From NCBI GenBank assembly GCA_944362695.1, contig CALVTQ010000016.1, positions 1 through 35,118 on the forward strand: DNA of 35,118 nucleotides, given 5' to 3'. The notes below the pieces were generated by a model. The model saw only the letters and a list, made by a program, of their open reading frames with translations, ran no database searches and was not told the DNA's origin. Origin of the DNA: an uncultured Clostridia bacterium. GTDB lineage: Bacteria; Bacillota; Clostridia; Christensenellales; Aristaeellaceae. Numbering within the stretch: the stretch's first letter is position 1; every line of letters begins with the position of its first letter. The translations under genes and the position numbers were made by a program. Positions 1 to 6,694 of this stretch are shown one piece after another.

Positions 1-3
1 TTT

Positions 4-80
4 TGGCGTCCCAGACACGACTCGAACGTGCGACCCCGGGCTTAGGAGGCTCGTGCTCTATCCAACTGAGCTACTGGGAC
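4..80 (-). tRNA. tRNA-Arg (anticodon CCU), CCA encoded
   Basis: Reading the minus strand, the acceptor stem GTCCCAG/CTGGGAC pairs perfectly, the D-arm is GCTC/GAGC, and the anticodon loop CTCCTAA gives anticodon CCT (decodes AGG, arginine). The T-loop TTCGAGT sits on a GCACG/CGTGT stem with one G-U pair. The 3' end has discriminator G followed by an encoded CCA. The anticodon stem CGAGC/GCCCG has one central A-C mismatch, which is unusual, so activity is likely but not certain. It is the last and only intact member of three tRNA-Arg-like units on one transcript. Confidence 0.88.
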
Positions 81-102
81 ATATATCAAAAATATTCAAT
101 TT

Positions 103-173
103 TCCTCCGCCCACGGACTCGAACGAACTGCCGCTTAGGAGGCGTGTGCTCTATCCTGCTGAGCTACTGAGAC
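103..173 (-). pseudogene. decayed tRNA-Arg(CCU) copy
   Basis: The 5' half is clearly tRNA-Arg: acceptor strand GTCTCAG, D-arm GCTC/GAGC, and anticodon loop CTCCTAA with anticodon CCT. The 3' half does not fold: the variable loop is shortened, the five bases either side of TTCGAGT do not pair, and no strand complementary to GTCTCAG follows. The anticodon stem is also poor. No encoded CCA is visible. The left boundary is approximate. It lies 22 bases upstream (in transcription order) of the intact tRNA-Arg. Confidence 0.7.
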
Positions 174-195
174 ATTTTAATAAATATGAACTTGT

Positions 196-265
196 ATTCC
201 TAATTTAGACTCGAACCATCTACCGCTTAGGAGGCGGTCGCTCTATCCTGCTGAGCTACGGGTGC
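196..265 (-). pseudogene. decayed tRNA-Arg(CCU) copy with intact 5' half
   Basis: The 5' half matches a normal tRNA-Arg(CCU): acceptor strand GCACCCG, D-arm, and a perfect anticodon stem ACCGC/GCGGT around CTCCTAA. After that a T-loop-like TTCGAGT is present, but the variable loop is almost gone, the T-stem does not pair, and the expected CGGGTGC acceptor strand and CCA are missing. The left boundary is approximate. It is the copy nearest the promoter. Loss limited to the 3' half could come from deletion or from an old integration event at the tRNA 3' end (inference). Confidence 0.7.
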
Positions 266-286
266 ATATGCGGTTTGAAGGCGGGG

Positions 287-349
287 AAAAAAGCCCCGGC
301 TCCCTTCGGCGGCGAGCCGCCAATACCATATTATAAAGGAAGCCGGGGC
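287..349 (-). terminator. pfkA intrinsic terminator with promoter in its loop
   Basis: On the minus strand, arm GCCCCGGCT (341-349) pairs with AGCCGGGGC (293-301). Pairing extends to about 15 bp through neighbouring bases with a few G-U pairs, and TTTTTT (287-292) follows. The loop holds a small GGCGG/CCGCC hairpin and the TATAAT box of the tRNA promoter. It sits 35 bases after the pfkA stop. Confidence 0.82.
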
Positions 350-358
350 AATTGTCAA
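330..358 (-). promoter_or_regulatory. consensus promoter for the tRNA-Arg cluster
   Basis: On the minus strand the -35 is TTGACA (353-358), the spacer is exactly 17 bp, and the -10 is TATAAT (330-335): a full match to the housekeeping sigma consensus. The predicted start is near 322-326. The -10 lies in the loop of the pfkA terminator, so tRNA transcripts start after the 5' arm of that stem. Confidence 0.9.
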
Positions 359-383
359 TTGTTACGCGGAAAATTCGGCGAAA

Positions 384-1457
384 TCAGTCGCCCAGGGAGA
401 TGCCCATCGCGCGGGCGGCCTTGACGGCCTGCGCATCCTCGGGGACGAACTTGGTCTTGCCGGCGACTTCGGAAAGCGGGGTGTGGATGACCTTGCGGCC
501 GTCCATGCCCACGGCCATGCCGTATTCCTCGTTGGCGATGAGCTGCGCCGCATGCACGCCGAAGACGGTGGAGAGCATGCGGTCGTAGGCGCTCGGGGAG
601 CCGCCGCGCTGCACGTGGCCCGGCACGACCGCGCGGGCCTCGACGCCGACCTTGGCCTCGAGCTCGTTGGCGATGCGGTTGGCGATGCCGTTGAAGCCCA
701 TCTCGGCGCGATAGGCGGCGCGCTCCTTCTTCTTCATCTTGGCTTCCTCGACGGTCATCGCGCCCTCGGCGACGGCGATGATGGAGAAGGCCTTGCCCGC
801 CTCGGCGCGGCGCTGGACGGCGTCGGCCACGACGTCGATGTCATACGGGATTTCGGGGAGGAGGATGATGTCCGCGCCGCCCGCGATGCCGGAGTAGAGC
901 GTCAGCCAGCCGGCCTTGTTGCCCATGATCTCGATGACCATGCAGCGGCCGTGGGAAGCGGCGGTGGTGTGGATGCGGTCGATGACCTCGGTGGCGATGT
1001 CCACGGCGGTGTGGAAGCCGAAGGTCACGTCGGTGCCCCAGATGTCGTTGTCGATGGTCTTGGGCAGGCCGATGACGTTGAGGCCCTCCTCGGAGAGCAG
1101 GTTCGCGGTCTTGTGCGTGCCGTTGCCGCCCAGGCAGACGAGGCAGTCCAGCTTCATCTTCTTGTAGTTGGCCTTCATCGCCTTGACCTTGTCCACGTTG
1201 TCCTCGCCAATGACGCGCATGTTGCGGAACGGCGTGCGGCGGGTGCCCAGGATGGTGCCGCCGAGCGTGAGGATGCCGGAGAAGTCGCTCTGCTTCATCT
1301 CCTTGTAGTCGCCCGCGATCAGACCGGCGTAGCCGTCCTGGATGCCGATGATCTCGGTGTCAAACTGGGAATAGCTCGCGCGGGCCACGCCGCGGATGCA
1401 CGCGTTCAGACCGGGGCAGTCGCCGCCGCTGGTGAGAATGCCGATGCGTCTTTTCAT
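384..1457 (-). CDS. pfkA: 6-phosphofructokinase
   Basis: Phosphorylates fructose 6-phosphate to fructose 1,6-bisphosphate, the committed step of glycolysis, in the cytosol. The 357-residue protein has the PFK N-terminal loop GGDCPGLNA (11-19), the nucleotide loop GGNGT (110-114) and the catalytic loop PKTIDNDIWG with base Asp136. By family knowledge, Gly at the position after GGN points to ATP rather than PPi, while Lys133 before TIDND is the residue found in PPi-type and group III enzymes. This therefore looks like the mixed Gly/Lys class, and the donor should be treated as probably ATP. The Asn112 replaces the Asp of the E. coli enzyme. The ATG start has GGAGGG about 9 bases upstream. It is monocistronic, with a promoter at 1506-1534 and a terminator at 287-349. 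Confidence 0.93.
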   Translation of the reverse strand: MKRRIGILTSGGDCPGLNACIRGVARASYSQFDTEIIGIQDGYAGLIAGDYKEMKQSDFSGILTLGGTILGTRRTPFRNMRVIGEDNVDKVKAMKANYKKMKLDCLVCLGGNGTHKTANLLSEEGLNVIGLPKTIDNDIWGTDVTFGFHTAVDIATEVIDRIHTTAASHGRCMVIEIMGNKAGWLTLYSGIAGGADIILLPEIPYDIDVVADAVQRRAEAGKAFSIIAVAEGAMTVEEAKMKKKERAAYRAEMGFNGIANRIANELEAKVGVEARAVVPGHVQRGGSPSAYDRMLSTVFGVHAAQLIANEEYGMAVGMDGRKVIHTPLSEVAGKTKFVPEDAQAVKAARAMGISLGD

Positions 1458-1505
1458 AGGGGGTCCCTCCGTTTACGAGCGCCGAAAACGGCCGCTTTTT
1501 CTTCC

Positions 1506-1534
1506 ATTTTACCACCATATGACGTGGGATACAA
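1506..1534 (-). promoter_or_regulatory. pfkA promoter
   Basis: Minus-strand TTGTAT (1529-1534), 17 bp spacer, TAAAAT (1506-1511), about 50 bases before the pfkA ATG. Close to the housekeeping consensus. Confidence 0.6.
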
Positions 1535-1638
1535 GGTATTTTTAACAATCCGCGAAAATCCGAAAATGTCAGACGTCTGCTGACAAAATGTGCGCGCGGG
1601 AAAATTGCGCGCGGGGCGGCGCGGCGGGCGTTTTTGCA

Positions 1639-1667
1639 TTGTATTTTCGCGATATATGCGATATAAT
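1639..1667 (+). promoter_or_regulatory. ychF promoter
   Basis: TTGTAT (1639-1644), 17 bp spacer, TATAAT (1662-1667), about 70 bases before the ychF start. It is divergent from the pfkA promoter and has the same -35 hexamer. Confidence 0.65.
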
Positions 1668-1737
1668 AAAGCGTTGAAACAAAACAATCGTCTGCGCGAG
1701 GCGCAGGATGACGATATGCAAAGGAGTGCATGGTTTT

Positions 1738-2835
1738 ATGAAGCTGGGCGTTGTGGGTCTGCCGAACGTGGGCAAATCGACGCTGTTTAACGCGATCACG
1801 CAGGCGGGCGCGGAGGCCGCGAACTATCCGTTCTGCACGATTGAGCCGAACACGGGCATGGTCGCCGTGCCGGACGAGCGGCTTGACGAGCTGGCCGCGA
1901 TGTACAACCCGAAGAAGCGCACCCCGGCGGTGATCGAGTTCGTCGACATTGCGGGTCTGGTCAAGGGCGCGAGCCACGGCGAGGGCCTGGGCAACAAGTT
2001 CCTGTCCCACATCCGCGAGTGCGACGCCATCGTGCACGTCGTGCGCTGCTTTGAGGACCCGGACATCATCCGCCACGCCGACAGCGTGAGCCCGCAGCAC
2101 GACATCGAGACGATCAACCTCGAGCTCATCGCCGCCGACCGCGAGAGCGTGGCCAAGCGCGCCGAGCGTGCCGCCAAGATGCTCAAGAGCGGCGAAAAGA
2201 AGTTCGCGGACGAGGCCGAGCTGGGCGCAAAGCTGCTGGCGCACCTTGACGACCTCCAGCCCGCGCGCACCTGCCCGATGACCGACAAGGAGAAGGCGAT
2301 TGCCAAGGAGTGGTTCCTGCTTACGACCAAGCCGGTGATCTACGCCTGCAACATCAAGGAGGACGACCTTGGCAAGGACGAGGACAGCCTGCCGGGCGTG
2401 CAGGAGGTCAAGGCCATCGCTGCGCAGGAGAACGCGAAGGTGCTGGTGATCTCCGCGAAGATCGAGGAGGACATCGCGCAGATGGACCCGGAGGAGAAGC
2501 AGATATTCCTGGAGGAGCTGGGCATCGGCAAGAGCGGCCTTGACCGCCTGATCGCCGAGTGCTACGATCTGCTGGGGCTGATCTCGTTCCTGACGGCGGG
2601 CGCCGACGAGTGCCGCGCGTGGACGATCAAGAAGGGCACGAAGGCCCCGCAGGCTGCGGGCAAGATCCACACCGACTTTGAGCGCGGCTTCATCCGCGCG
2701 GAGATCGTGTCCTTTGAGGACCTCAAGGCCAACGGCTCGATGGTCGCCTGCAAGGAAAAGGGCCTCGTGCGCAGCGAGGGCAAGGAGTACGTGATGCAGG
2801 ACGGCGACGTGACGCTGTTCCGCTTCAACGTCTGA
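1738..2835 (+). CDS. ychF: redox/translation-associated P-loop ATPase YchF (OLA1 family)
   Basis: Universally conserved Obg-related NTPase that binds the ribosome and, by family knowledge, prefers ATP over GTP. The 365-residue product starts MKLGVVGLPNVGKS, placing the Walker A loop at residues 7-14. The G3-like DIAGLVKGAS follows, and the usual G4 NKxD is replaced by a non-canonical NIKE-type stretch, as expected for YchF. The C-terminal TGS domain (FLTAGADECRAWTIKKGTKA through DFERGFIRAE) is complete. The ATG at 1738 was chosen over in-frame ATGs at 1708 because family members begin with this Met and AAGGAG lies about 11 bases upstream. It is a single gene with its own promoter and terminator. 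Confidence 0.96.
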   Translation: MKLGVVGLPNVGKSTLFNAITQAGAEAANYPFCTIEPNTGMVAVPDERLDELAAMYNPKKRTPAVIEFVDIAGLVKGASHGEGLGNKFLSHIRECDAIVHVVRCFEDPDIIRHADSVSPQHDIETINLELIAADRESVAKRAERAAKMLKSGEKKFADEAELGAKLLAHLDDLQPARTCPMTDKEKAIAKEWFLLTTKPVIYACNIKEDDLGKDEDSLPGVQEVKAIAAQENAKVLVISAKIEEDIAQMDPEEKQIFLEELGIGKSGLDRLIAECYDLLGLISFLTAGADECRAWTIKKGTKAPQAAGKIHTDFERGFIRAEIVSFEDLKANGSMVACKEKGLVRSEGKEYVMQDGDVTLFRFNV

Positions 2836-2879
2836 CGCTCCCCCAAAAACGCTGCCGCGCTTATGTTTTCCGATGCCGG

Positions 2880-2910
2880 AGGCCGTCTCGAAAGGGGCGG
2901 CCTTCGTTTT
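2880..2910 (+). terminator. ychF terminator
   Basis: AGGCCG (2880-2885) pairs with CGGCCT (2898-2903) and is followed by TCGTTTT. The stem is short (6 bp) but GC-rich and lies 45 bases after the ychF stop. Confidence 0.55.
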
Positions 2911-2985
2911 ACCCCGCGTCTGTTTGATATCGTTCACCCGATTCCTGTCAACGTGGACAGCACAAGATGAAACGGAGGAAAACAC

Positions 2986-4746
2986 ATGGGAAACTATCGC
3001 AATTTTAAGCTCGTGGTCTATTTCGTGGCCGGGGGCGTCAGGAGCGCCACGCGGGAGCAGCTCGAGCGCGACCTCGACTTTTTCGCGCGGCACATGCGGC
3101 TTGACAAGGCGTATCTGGAGCCGTACCGCGACCGCTTCGCCGGCGAGGAACAGGTGGAGCTGTGCAAGGCGGTGTTTGAGGAACGCGGCATCGAGGTCGC
3201 GGGCGGCATCACGACGACCTTCCCCGCCGCAGAGGACGCGCAGGGCAAGCAGCGCCTGTTCAACACGTTCTGCTACAACGACCCCGTCATGCTGGGCCGT
3301 CTGAGCGAGATGAGCGCGTTTCTGGGCGCGCACTTTGACGAGTTCATCATCGACGATTTCTATTTTACCAACTGCACGTGTGACGCCTGCCGCGCGGGCC
3401 GCGACGCATACAACGCCGCCCACGGCATCGCCGACGGCAGCTGGCAGGCCTACCGCATGGACCTGATGGAGCGCGTGAGCCGCGAATATATGATCGCGCC
3501 CGCGAAGGCCGTGAACCCGAAATGCAGCATCACCATCAAATACCCGAACTGGGCCGAGAGCTATCAGGAGACGGGCTACAACCCCGCCGGGCAGAGGAAG
3601 ATCTTTGACAACCTGTACACCGGCACGGAGACGCGCGACCCGGTCACGACCGACCAGCACCTGCCGCGCTATCTGAGCTTCTCGCTGATGACGTATTTCG
3701 AGAACATGTGGCCGGGTCACAACGGCGGCGGCTGGTTCGACCCGTTCGACATGCACATCATGGAGCACTATCTGGAGCAGGCGTATCTGACGGCGTTTTC
3801 AAAGCCGCGCGAGCTGATGATGTTCTGCTTCCAGGCGCTTTGCGACACGATGAACGTCCCGGCGCTGGGCTATCAGCTCGATAAGCTCGACGACGTGCTG
3901 GATCACATCGGCAAGCCCATCGGCATCCCGTGCTATCTGCCGGACAACTGTCAGGGTGAGGACAATGTGCAGGATTTCCTCGGCATGATCGGCCTGCCGG
4001 TCGTCTGCACGCCGTACTTCCCGGCAGACTCGCCCGCGATGATGCTCACGCGCTCGTCGGCCTGCGACCCCGATGTGGTGGACAAGCTGGAAGCCTACGT
4101 CGCGGCGGGCGGCAGGGCGCTCGTCACGCACGGCTTTGTCGAGGCGACGCAGGAGCGCGGCATCCGGCGCATGACGTCCATCCGCTTCGCCGGGCGCAAG
4201 GTCATGGCCGAGGACTTCTTGGTGGAGGCGCTGCCGCGCAGGGGCTTCGGGCGGCTGCTCACATACCCGAACGGGAATAAGCCGATGGCGATATCCGTGC
4301 CGGAATACCGCAACAACGCCTCGTGGGCGCTGGTCAAGACGCGCGTGGGGCAGGAGAGCTACGGCATGCTGCTGCGCGACACGTACGGCAAGGGCGAGCT
4401 GCTGACGCTGGCCGTGCCGGACGCCTTCAGCGACATCTACCGCCTGCCCGAGCCTGTGCTCACCCGCATCCGCGCGGCCTTCCCGGTGGGCGGGGTGTAC
4501 CTCGAGAGCGCGGGCGAGATCAGCCTGTTCGTCTACGACAACGGCGCGTTCATCGTCTATCCGTATGTGGACGAGGGCGCGCAGCCGGGCCTTTGCCGCG
4601 TGCACGTGCTGGGCAGGGCCGAAGCGCTCGACATGCCCGTGCGCGGCAGGAGCGTGGCGCCGCTGTACACGAGTAACACGGAGACCGTGTTCGAGCTGTA
4701 CACGAAGCCGGGGCAGTACGAGGTGTACGCCGTGCGGCGCGGATGA
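2986..4746 (+). CDS. large conserved protein of unknown function, TIM-barrel/glycoside-hydrolase-like
   Basis: A 586-residue protein without a signal peptide or membrane segment, so probably cytosolic. The ATG has GGAGG eight bases upstream. The N-terminal half has the feel of a TIM barrel: a strand ending FDEFIIDDFYF followed at once by a Cys cluster, TNCTCDACRAGR (C-x-C-x2-C), a pattern I associate with uncharacterised glycoside-hydrolase-like proteins. Later come IKYPNWAES and a C-terminal beta-rich part (after about residue 480), which could be an accessory sandwich domain. The acidic pair in IIDDF could be catalytic, but this is inference; no family was firmly recognised. It stands alone between terminators, and the shared hairpin at 4764-4794 ends it. 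Confidence 0.75.
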   Translation: MGNYRNFKLVVYFVAGGVRSATREQLERDLDFFARHMRLDKAYLEPYRDRFAGEEQVELCKAVFEERGIEVAGGITTTFPAAEDAQGKQRLFNTFCYNDPVMLGRLSEMSAFLGAHFDEFIIDDFYFTNCTCDACRAGRDAYNAAHGIADGSWQAYRMDLMERVSREYMIAPAKAVNPKCSITIKYPNWAESYQETGYNPAGQRKIFDNLYTGTETRDPVTTDQHLPRYLSFSLMTYFENMWPGHNGGGWFDPFDMHIMEHYLEQAYLTAFSKPRELMMFCFQALCDTMNVPALGYQLDKLDDVLDHIGKPIGIPCYLPDNCQGEDNVQDFLGMIGLPVVCTPYFPADSPAMMLTRSSACDPDVVDKLEAYVAAGGRALVTHGFVEATQERGIRRMTSIRFAGRKVMAEDFLVEALPRRGFGRLLTYPNGNKPMAISVPEYRNNASWALVKTRVGQESYGMLLRDTYGKGELLTLAVPDAFSDIYRLPEPVLTRIRAAFPVGGVYLESAGEISLFVYDNGAFIVYPYVDEGAQPGLCRVHVLGRAEALDMPVRGRSVAPLYTSNTETVFELYTKPGQYEVYAVRRG

Positions 4747-4763
4747 TTCGTAAACAGAACAAA

Positions 4764-4794
4764 ACTCCGCCGTGGAGCAAAGCTGCGGCGGAGT
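4764..4794. terminator. bidirectional terminator between convergent genes
   Basis: Perfect 9-bp arms ACTCCGCCG (4764-4772) and CGGCGGAGT (4786-4794) lie between two converging genes. The plus side is followed by GTATTTTATT and the minus side by TTTGTT. Confidence 0.85.
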
Positions 4795-4799
4795 GTATT

Positions 4800-5414
4800 T
4801 TATTCGTCGTAAAGCTCGTAACATTCGCGGATGCCGGCGATTTCGCCCTTGAGCAGGGCGTTGTCGCAGTCGAGCAGATATCGCCTGTAATCCCACTCGG
4901 GCGGGTTGGAGCAGCCGGAGCCGGAGTAAAACACACCGGAATGGCCGGTCTCGTCCGTGCGGCGGATGACCTCGGCCAGCGCACACGGGGGCATGTCGTC
5001 GACGATGCCGCGGCCCGCGCCGTCCAGAATCCTGGGATAGGACGTGCCGTGGCCGCGCTGCATGGGGGCGACCTCCAAAAGCTCGATGCGGAACACGTGG
5101 CCGCAGCCGGGGTCGTAGGTCATTTCGATCACGTCGCCTATGGCCAGGCCGAGCGCGCCGAGCTTGTGCAGCTCCATCAGGTCGCAGTCCGTCTCGCCGA
5201 AATCGAGCATGTCGTCGATGTCCTCGCCGGTCAGCAGATAGGTCGTGCCCTTGCAGCGCATGTCGAACAGGTGGCTGGCCGTCGTGTCGAACGTGGCGAG
5301 CACCATGTAGCCCAGCTGTGCGAGCGTGTTGTTTGACGAAATGGCGGCGATGCGCCAGATTTTGTCCTCAAAGCCCTCGTATGTGATTTTGAATGTGTAA
5401 ACCTGTGCGGCCAT
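4800..5414 (-). CDS. plasmid pRiA4b ORF-3-like protein
   Basis: A 204-residue protein beginning MAAQVYTFKITYEGFEDKIW and later YDPGCGHVFRIELLEV, the typical architecture of the pRiA4b ORF-3-like family: an N-terminal strand-rich segment, then a Y/F-D-x-G-x-x-W/H strand motif. The biochemical function of the family is unknown. The ATG at 5414 was chosen over a GTG three codons upstream because GAGAGGTG lies at the proper distance only for the ATG. It begins 21 bases after the stop of the HxlR-type regulator gene and must share its transcript, so the regulator may control it. The C-terminus contains a GVFYSGSGCSNPPEWD stretch seen in relatives. The bidirectional terminator follows. Confidence 0.8.
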   Translation of the reverse strand: MAAQVYTFKITYEGFEDKIWRIAAISSNNTLAQLGYMVLATFDTTASHLFDMRCKGTTYLLTGEDIDDMLDFGETDCDLMELHKLGALGLAIGDVIEMTYDPGCGHVFRIELLEVAPMQRGHGTSYPRILDGAGRGIVDDMPPCALAEVIRRTDETGHSGVFYSGSGCSNPPEWDYRRYLLDCDNALLKGEIAGIRECYELYDE

Positions 5415-5435
5415 ACCGTTCACCTCTCTCGTGAT

Positions 5436-5792
5436 TTACGCCTTCTTGCGGCGCACAGGCTCGCGGCGGTTCTGTTCGCCCCAGACGCAGAGCTGGTCGA
5501 GCACCTGCATCAGGCTCTCGCCGCGCGGGGTCAGGCTGTATTCGACCTTCGGCGGGATGACGGGGTAGACCGTGCGCGTGATGAGCTCGTCCTCCTCCAG
5601 CTCGCGAAGGTTCTGGCTTAGTGTCTTGTCGGCGATGGTCTTGAGGTAGCGCTTGAGCTCGTTGAAGCGCACGACCTTGTATTCCATCAGGCAATAGAGG
5701 ATGACCATCTTGTGCTTGCCGCTGATGAGCGAGAGCGTGTAGGAAAAGCCGGTGTCCTCAAAATTCGCGTTCTCGATGTACTTGGAAATCAT
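5436..5792 (-). CDS. HxlR-family transcriptional regulator
   Basis: A 118-residue winged-helix DNA-binding protein. The segment LISGKHKMVILYCL is the family N-terminal signature. FNELKRYLKTIADKTLSQNLRELEEDEL (about residues 43-70) is the recognition helix region, followed by the wing VYPVIPPKVEYSLTPRGE. HxlR proteins usually sense aldehydes, quinones or redox stress and often lack the usual MarR dimer helices. The typical CxxxE motif Cys near the N-terminus is absent: the N-terminus reads MISKYIENANFEDTGFSYTLS, so a Cys-based sensor is unlikely. The ATG has GGAGG seven bases upstream. It is the first gene of a two-gene operon with the pRiA4b-like gene. Confidence 0.92.
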   Translation of the reverse strand: MISKYIENANFEDTGFSYTLSLISGKHKMVILYCLMEYKVVRFNELKRYLKTIADKTLSQNLRELEEDELITRTVYPVIPPKVEYSLTPRGESLMQVLDQLCVWGEQNRREPVRRKKA

Positions 5793-5821
5793 GGCGCGCC
5801 TCCGGTTTTTGTGATGTGTTC

Positions 5822-5850
5822 ATTATACCATGCGCGCGGGGAAAAGGCAA
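5822..5850 (-). promoter_or_regulatory. promoter of the hxlR-type operon
   Basis: Minus-strand TTGCCT (5845-5850), 17 bp spacer, TATAAT (5822-5827) with a TGG extended -10 just before it, 30 bases upstream of the ATG. Confidence 0.7.
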
Positions 5851-5892
5851 TCGACGCTTGCCAAAAATGCGGTACACCAATGTAATCAAGCA

Positions 5893-5929
5893 TAAAAAGG
5901 CCCGCCGCGAAGATCCGTCCGCAGCGGGC
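5893..5929 (-). terminator. terminator of the DUF1540 gene
   Basis: On the minus strand GCCCGCTGCG (5920-5929) pairs with CGCGGCGGGC (5900-5909) over 10 bp with one G-U, followed by CCTTTTTAT. It begins eight bases after the stop codon. Confidence 0.8.
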
Positions 5930-5936
5930 GAGGGGG

Positions 5937-6098
5937 TTACTTGCAGCCGCAGCACTCGTAGGAGCCGCACATGCTCTCGTCGCACTTGCCGCTCTTGCAG
6001 GCCGTGTTCGGGCAGACGTTGATGGTGCTGAGCGCGCAGGCGTTCTTGTCCGTGTGATGGCGGCAGGACGCCACCGAGCAGTGAATGGTCTGATTCAT
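5937..6098 (-). CDS. small Cys-rich DUF1540 domain protein
   Basis: A 53-residue protein, MNQTIHCSVASC to ECCGCK, with ten cysteines and two adjacent histidines in a short chain. The spacing (HCSVASCRHH... INVCPN.. CxxxxCD..MCGSYECCGCK) is that of DUF1540, a Firmicutes family with a likely metal-binding fold. The function is unknown; some members in spore formers are spore-associated (family knowledge, held loosely). The ATG at 6098 was chosen because GGGAGG sits seven bases upstream; an upstream ATG at 6113 would lie on top of that site. It is monocistronic and divergent from the next gene. Confidence 0.85.
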   Translation of the reverse strand: MNQTIHCSVASCRHHTDKNACALSTINVCPNTACKSGKCDESMCGSYECCGCK

Positions 6099-6275
6099 GA
6101 AAAAGCCTCCCATGTCGATAGATTGAGCGGTTCGCTCGCAGACAGTTTGCGCAGGGGCGGCGAAATTATGCGCGGATCGGATTTTTGTGTAGCGGGCGCG
6201 ATTTTTGCAAAGAAAGAGGAACTTGCCGGGCGCGCCGCGAATCTTTACAATATCACAAAAAACGGAGGGATCACC

Positions 6276-6605
6276 GTGGCCAAAATGGAGCGCATCATGC
6301 CGGATGCGGACTTTGACAAGCTGCTTTCCCGCATCACGGAGGGCATACTCGGCGGTAGCATGAGCGCGTCGCTGGAGGACGCGAGCGATTTCAGGACGGA
6401 AAACGCGCGCTGCGCCGTGCGGGTGTTCGAGCGATACAGCTGGGCGGGCGGCAACCGCGTGAGCCTGAGCGTGACGCTGTTTGCGGAAAACGGCGGGCCT
6501 GTGCATCTGTCGGCCATCACGGCGGGCGGCAGTCAGGCGATGTTCTTCAAGGTCAACACGTTCGGCGAGGAGGCGTTCCTTGACAAGCTCGCCGGGCTGC
6601 TGTAA
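6276..6605 (+). CDS. small conserved protein, DUF6054-like
   Basis: A 109-residue cytosolic protein read from GTG at 6276, chosen because GGAGG lies seven bases upstream and no similarity to known proteins is expected further 5'. It has an alternating-strand pattern, VRVFERYSWAGGNRVSLSVT, then SAITAGGSQAMFFKVNTFGE at the C-terminus. I associate this with the DUF6054 family of Firmicutes, function unknown; the family call is moderate. It has no membrane segment and no catalytic motif. It is divergently placed against the DUF1540 gene, and no clear promoter was found in the 180 bp between them. Confidence 0.7.
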   Translation: MAKMERIMPDADFDKLLSRITEGILGGSMSASLEDASDFRTENARCAVRVFERYSWAGGNRVSLSVTLFAENGGPVHLSAITAGGSQAMFFKVNTFGEEAFLDKLAGLL

Positions 6606-6618
6606 GCGCGCGAAGCGG

Positions 6619-6646
6619 TTGAAAAACGCGCAAAGAGGGCTATAAT
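6619..6646 (+). promoter_or_regulatory. promoter of the aldo/keto reductase operon
   Basis: TTGAAA (6619-6624), 16 bp spacer, TATAAT (6641-6646), about 50 bases before the start codon. Confidence 0.7.
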
Positions 6647-6694
6647 ACGGATATCAACACAAGCGGCGCAGGCCGCCGGAAAGGATGAAATCAC

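Noticed and set aside
483..1583. Long open frame on the plus strand opposite pfkA
   Set aside because: It is antisense to a complete, well-recognised gene and is rich in His/Asp/Arg from GC-rich codon shadows. No ribosome site or family is present.
1360..3768. 802-codon minus frame spanning pfkA, ychF and the next gene
   Set aside because: It overlaps three real genes on the other strand or frame, has Leu/Arg/His shadow composition, and has no start signal.
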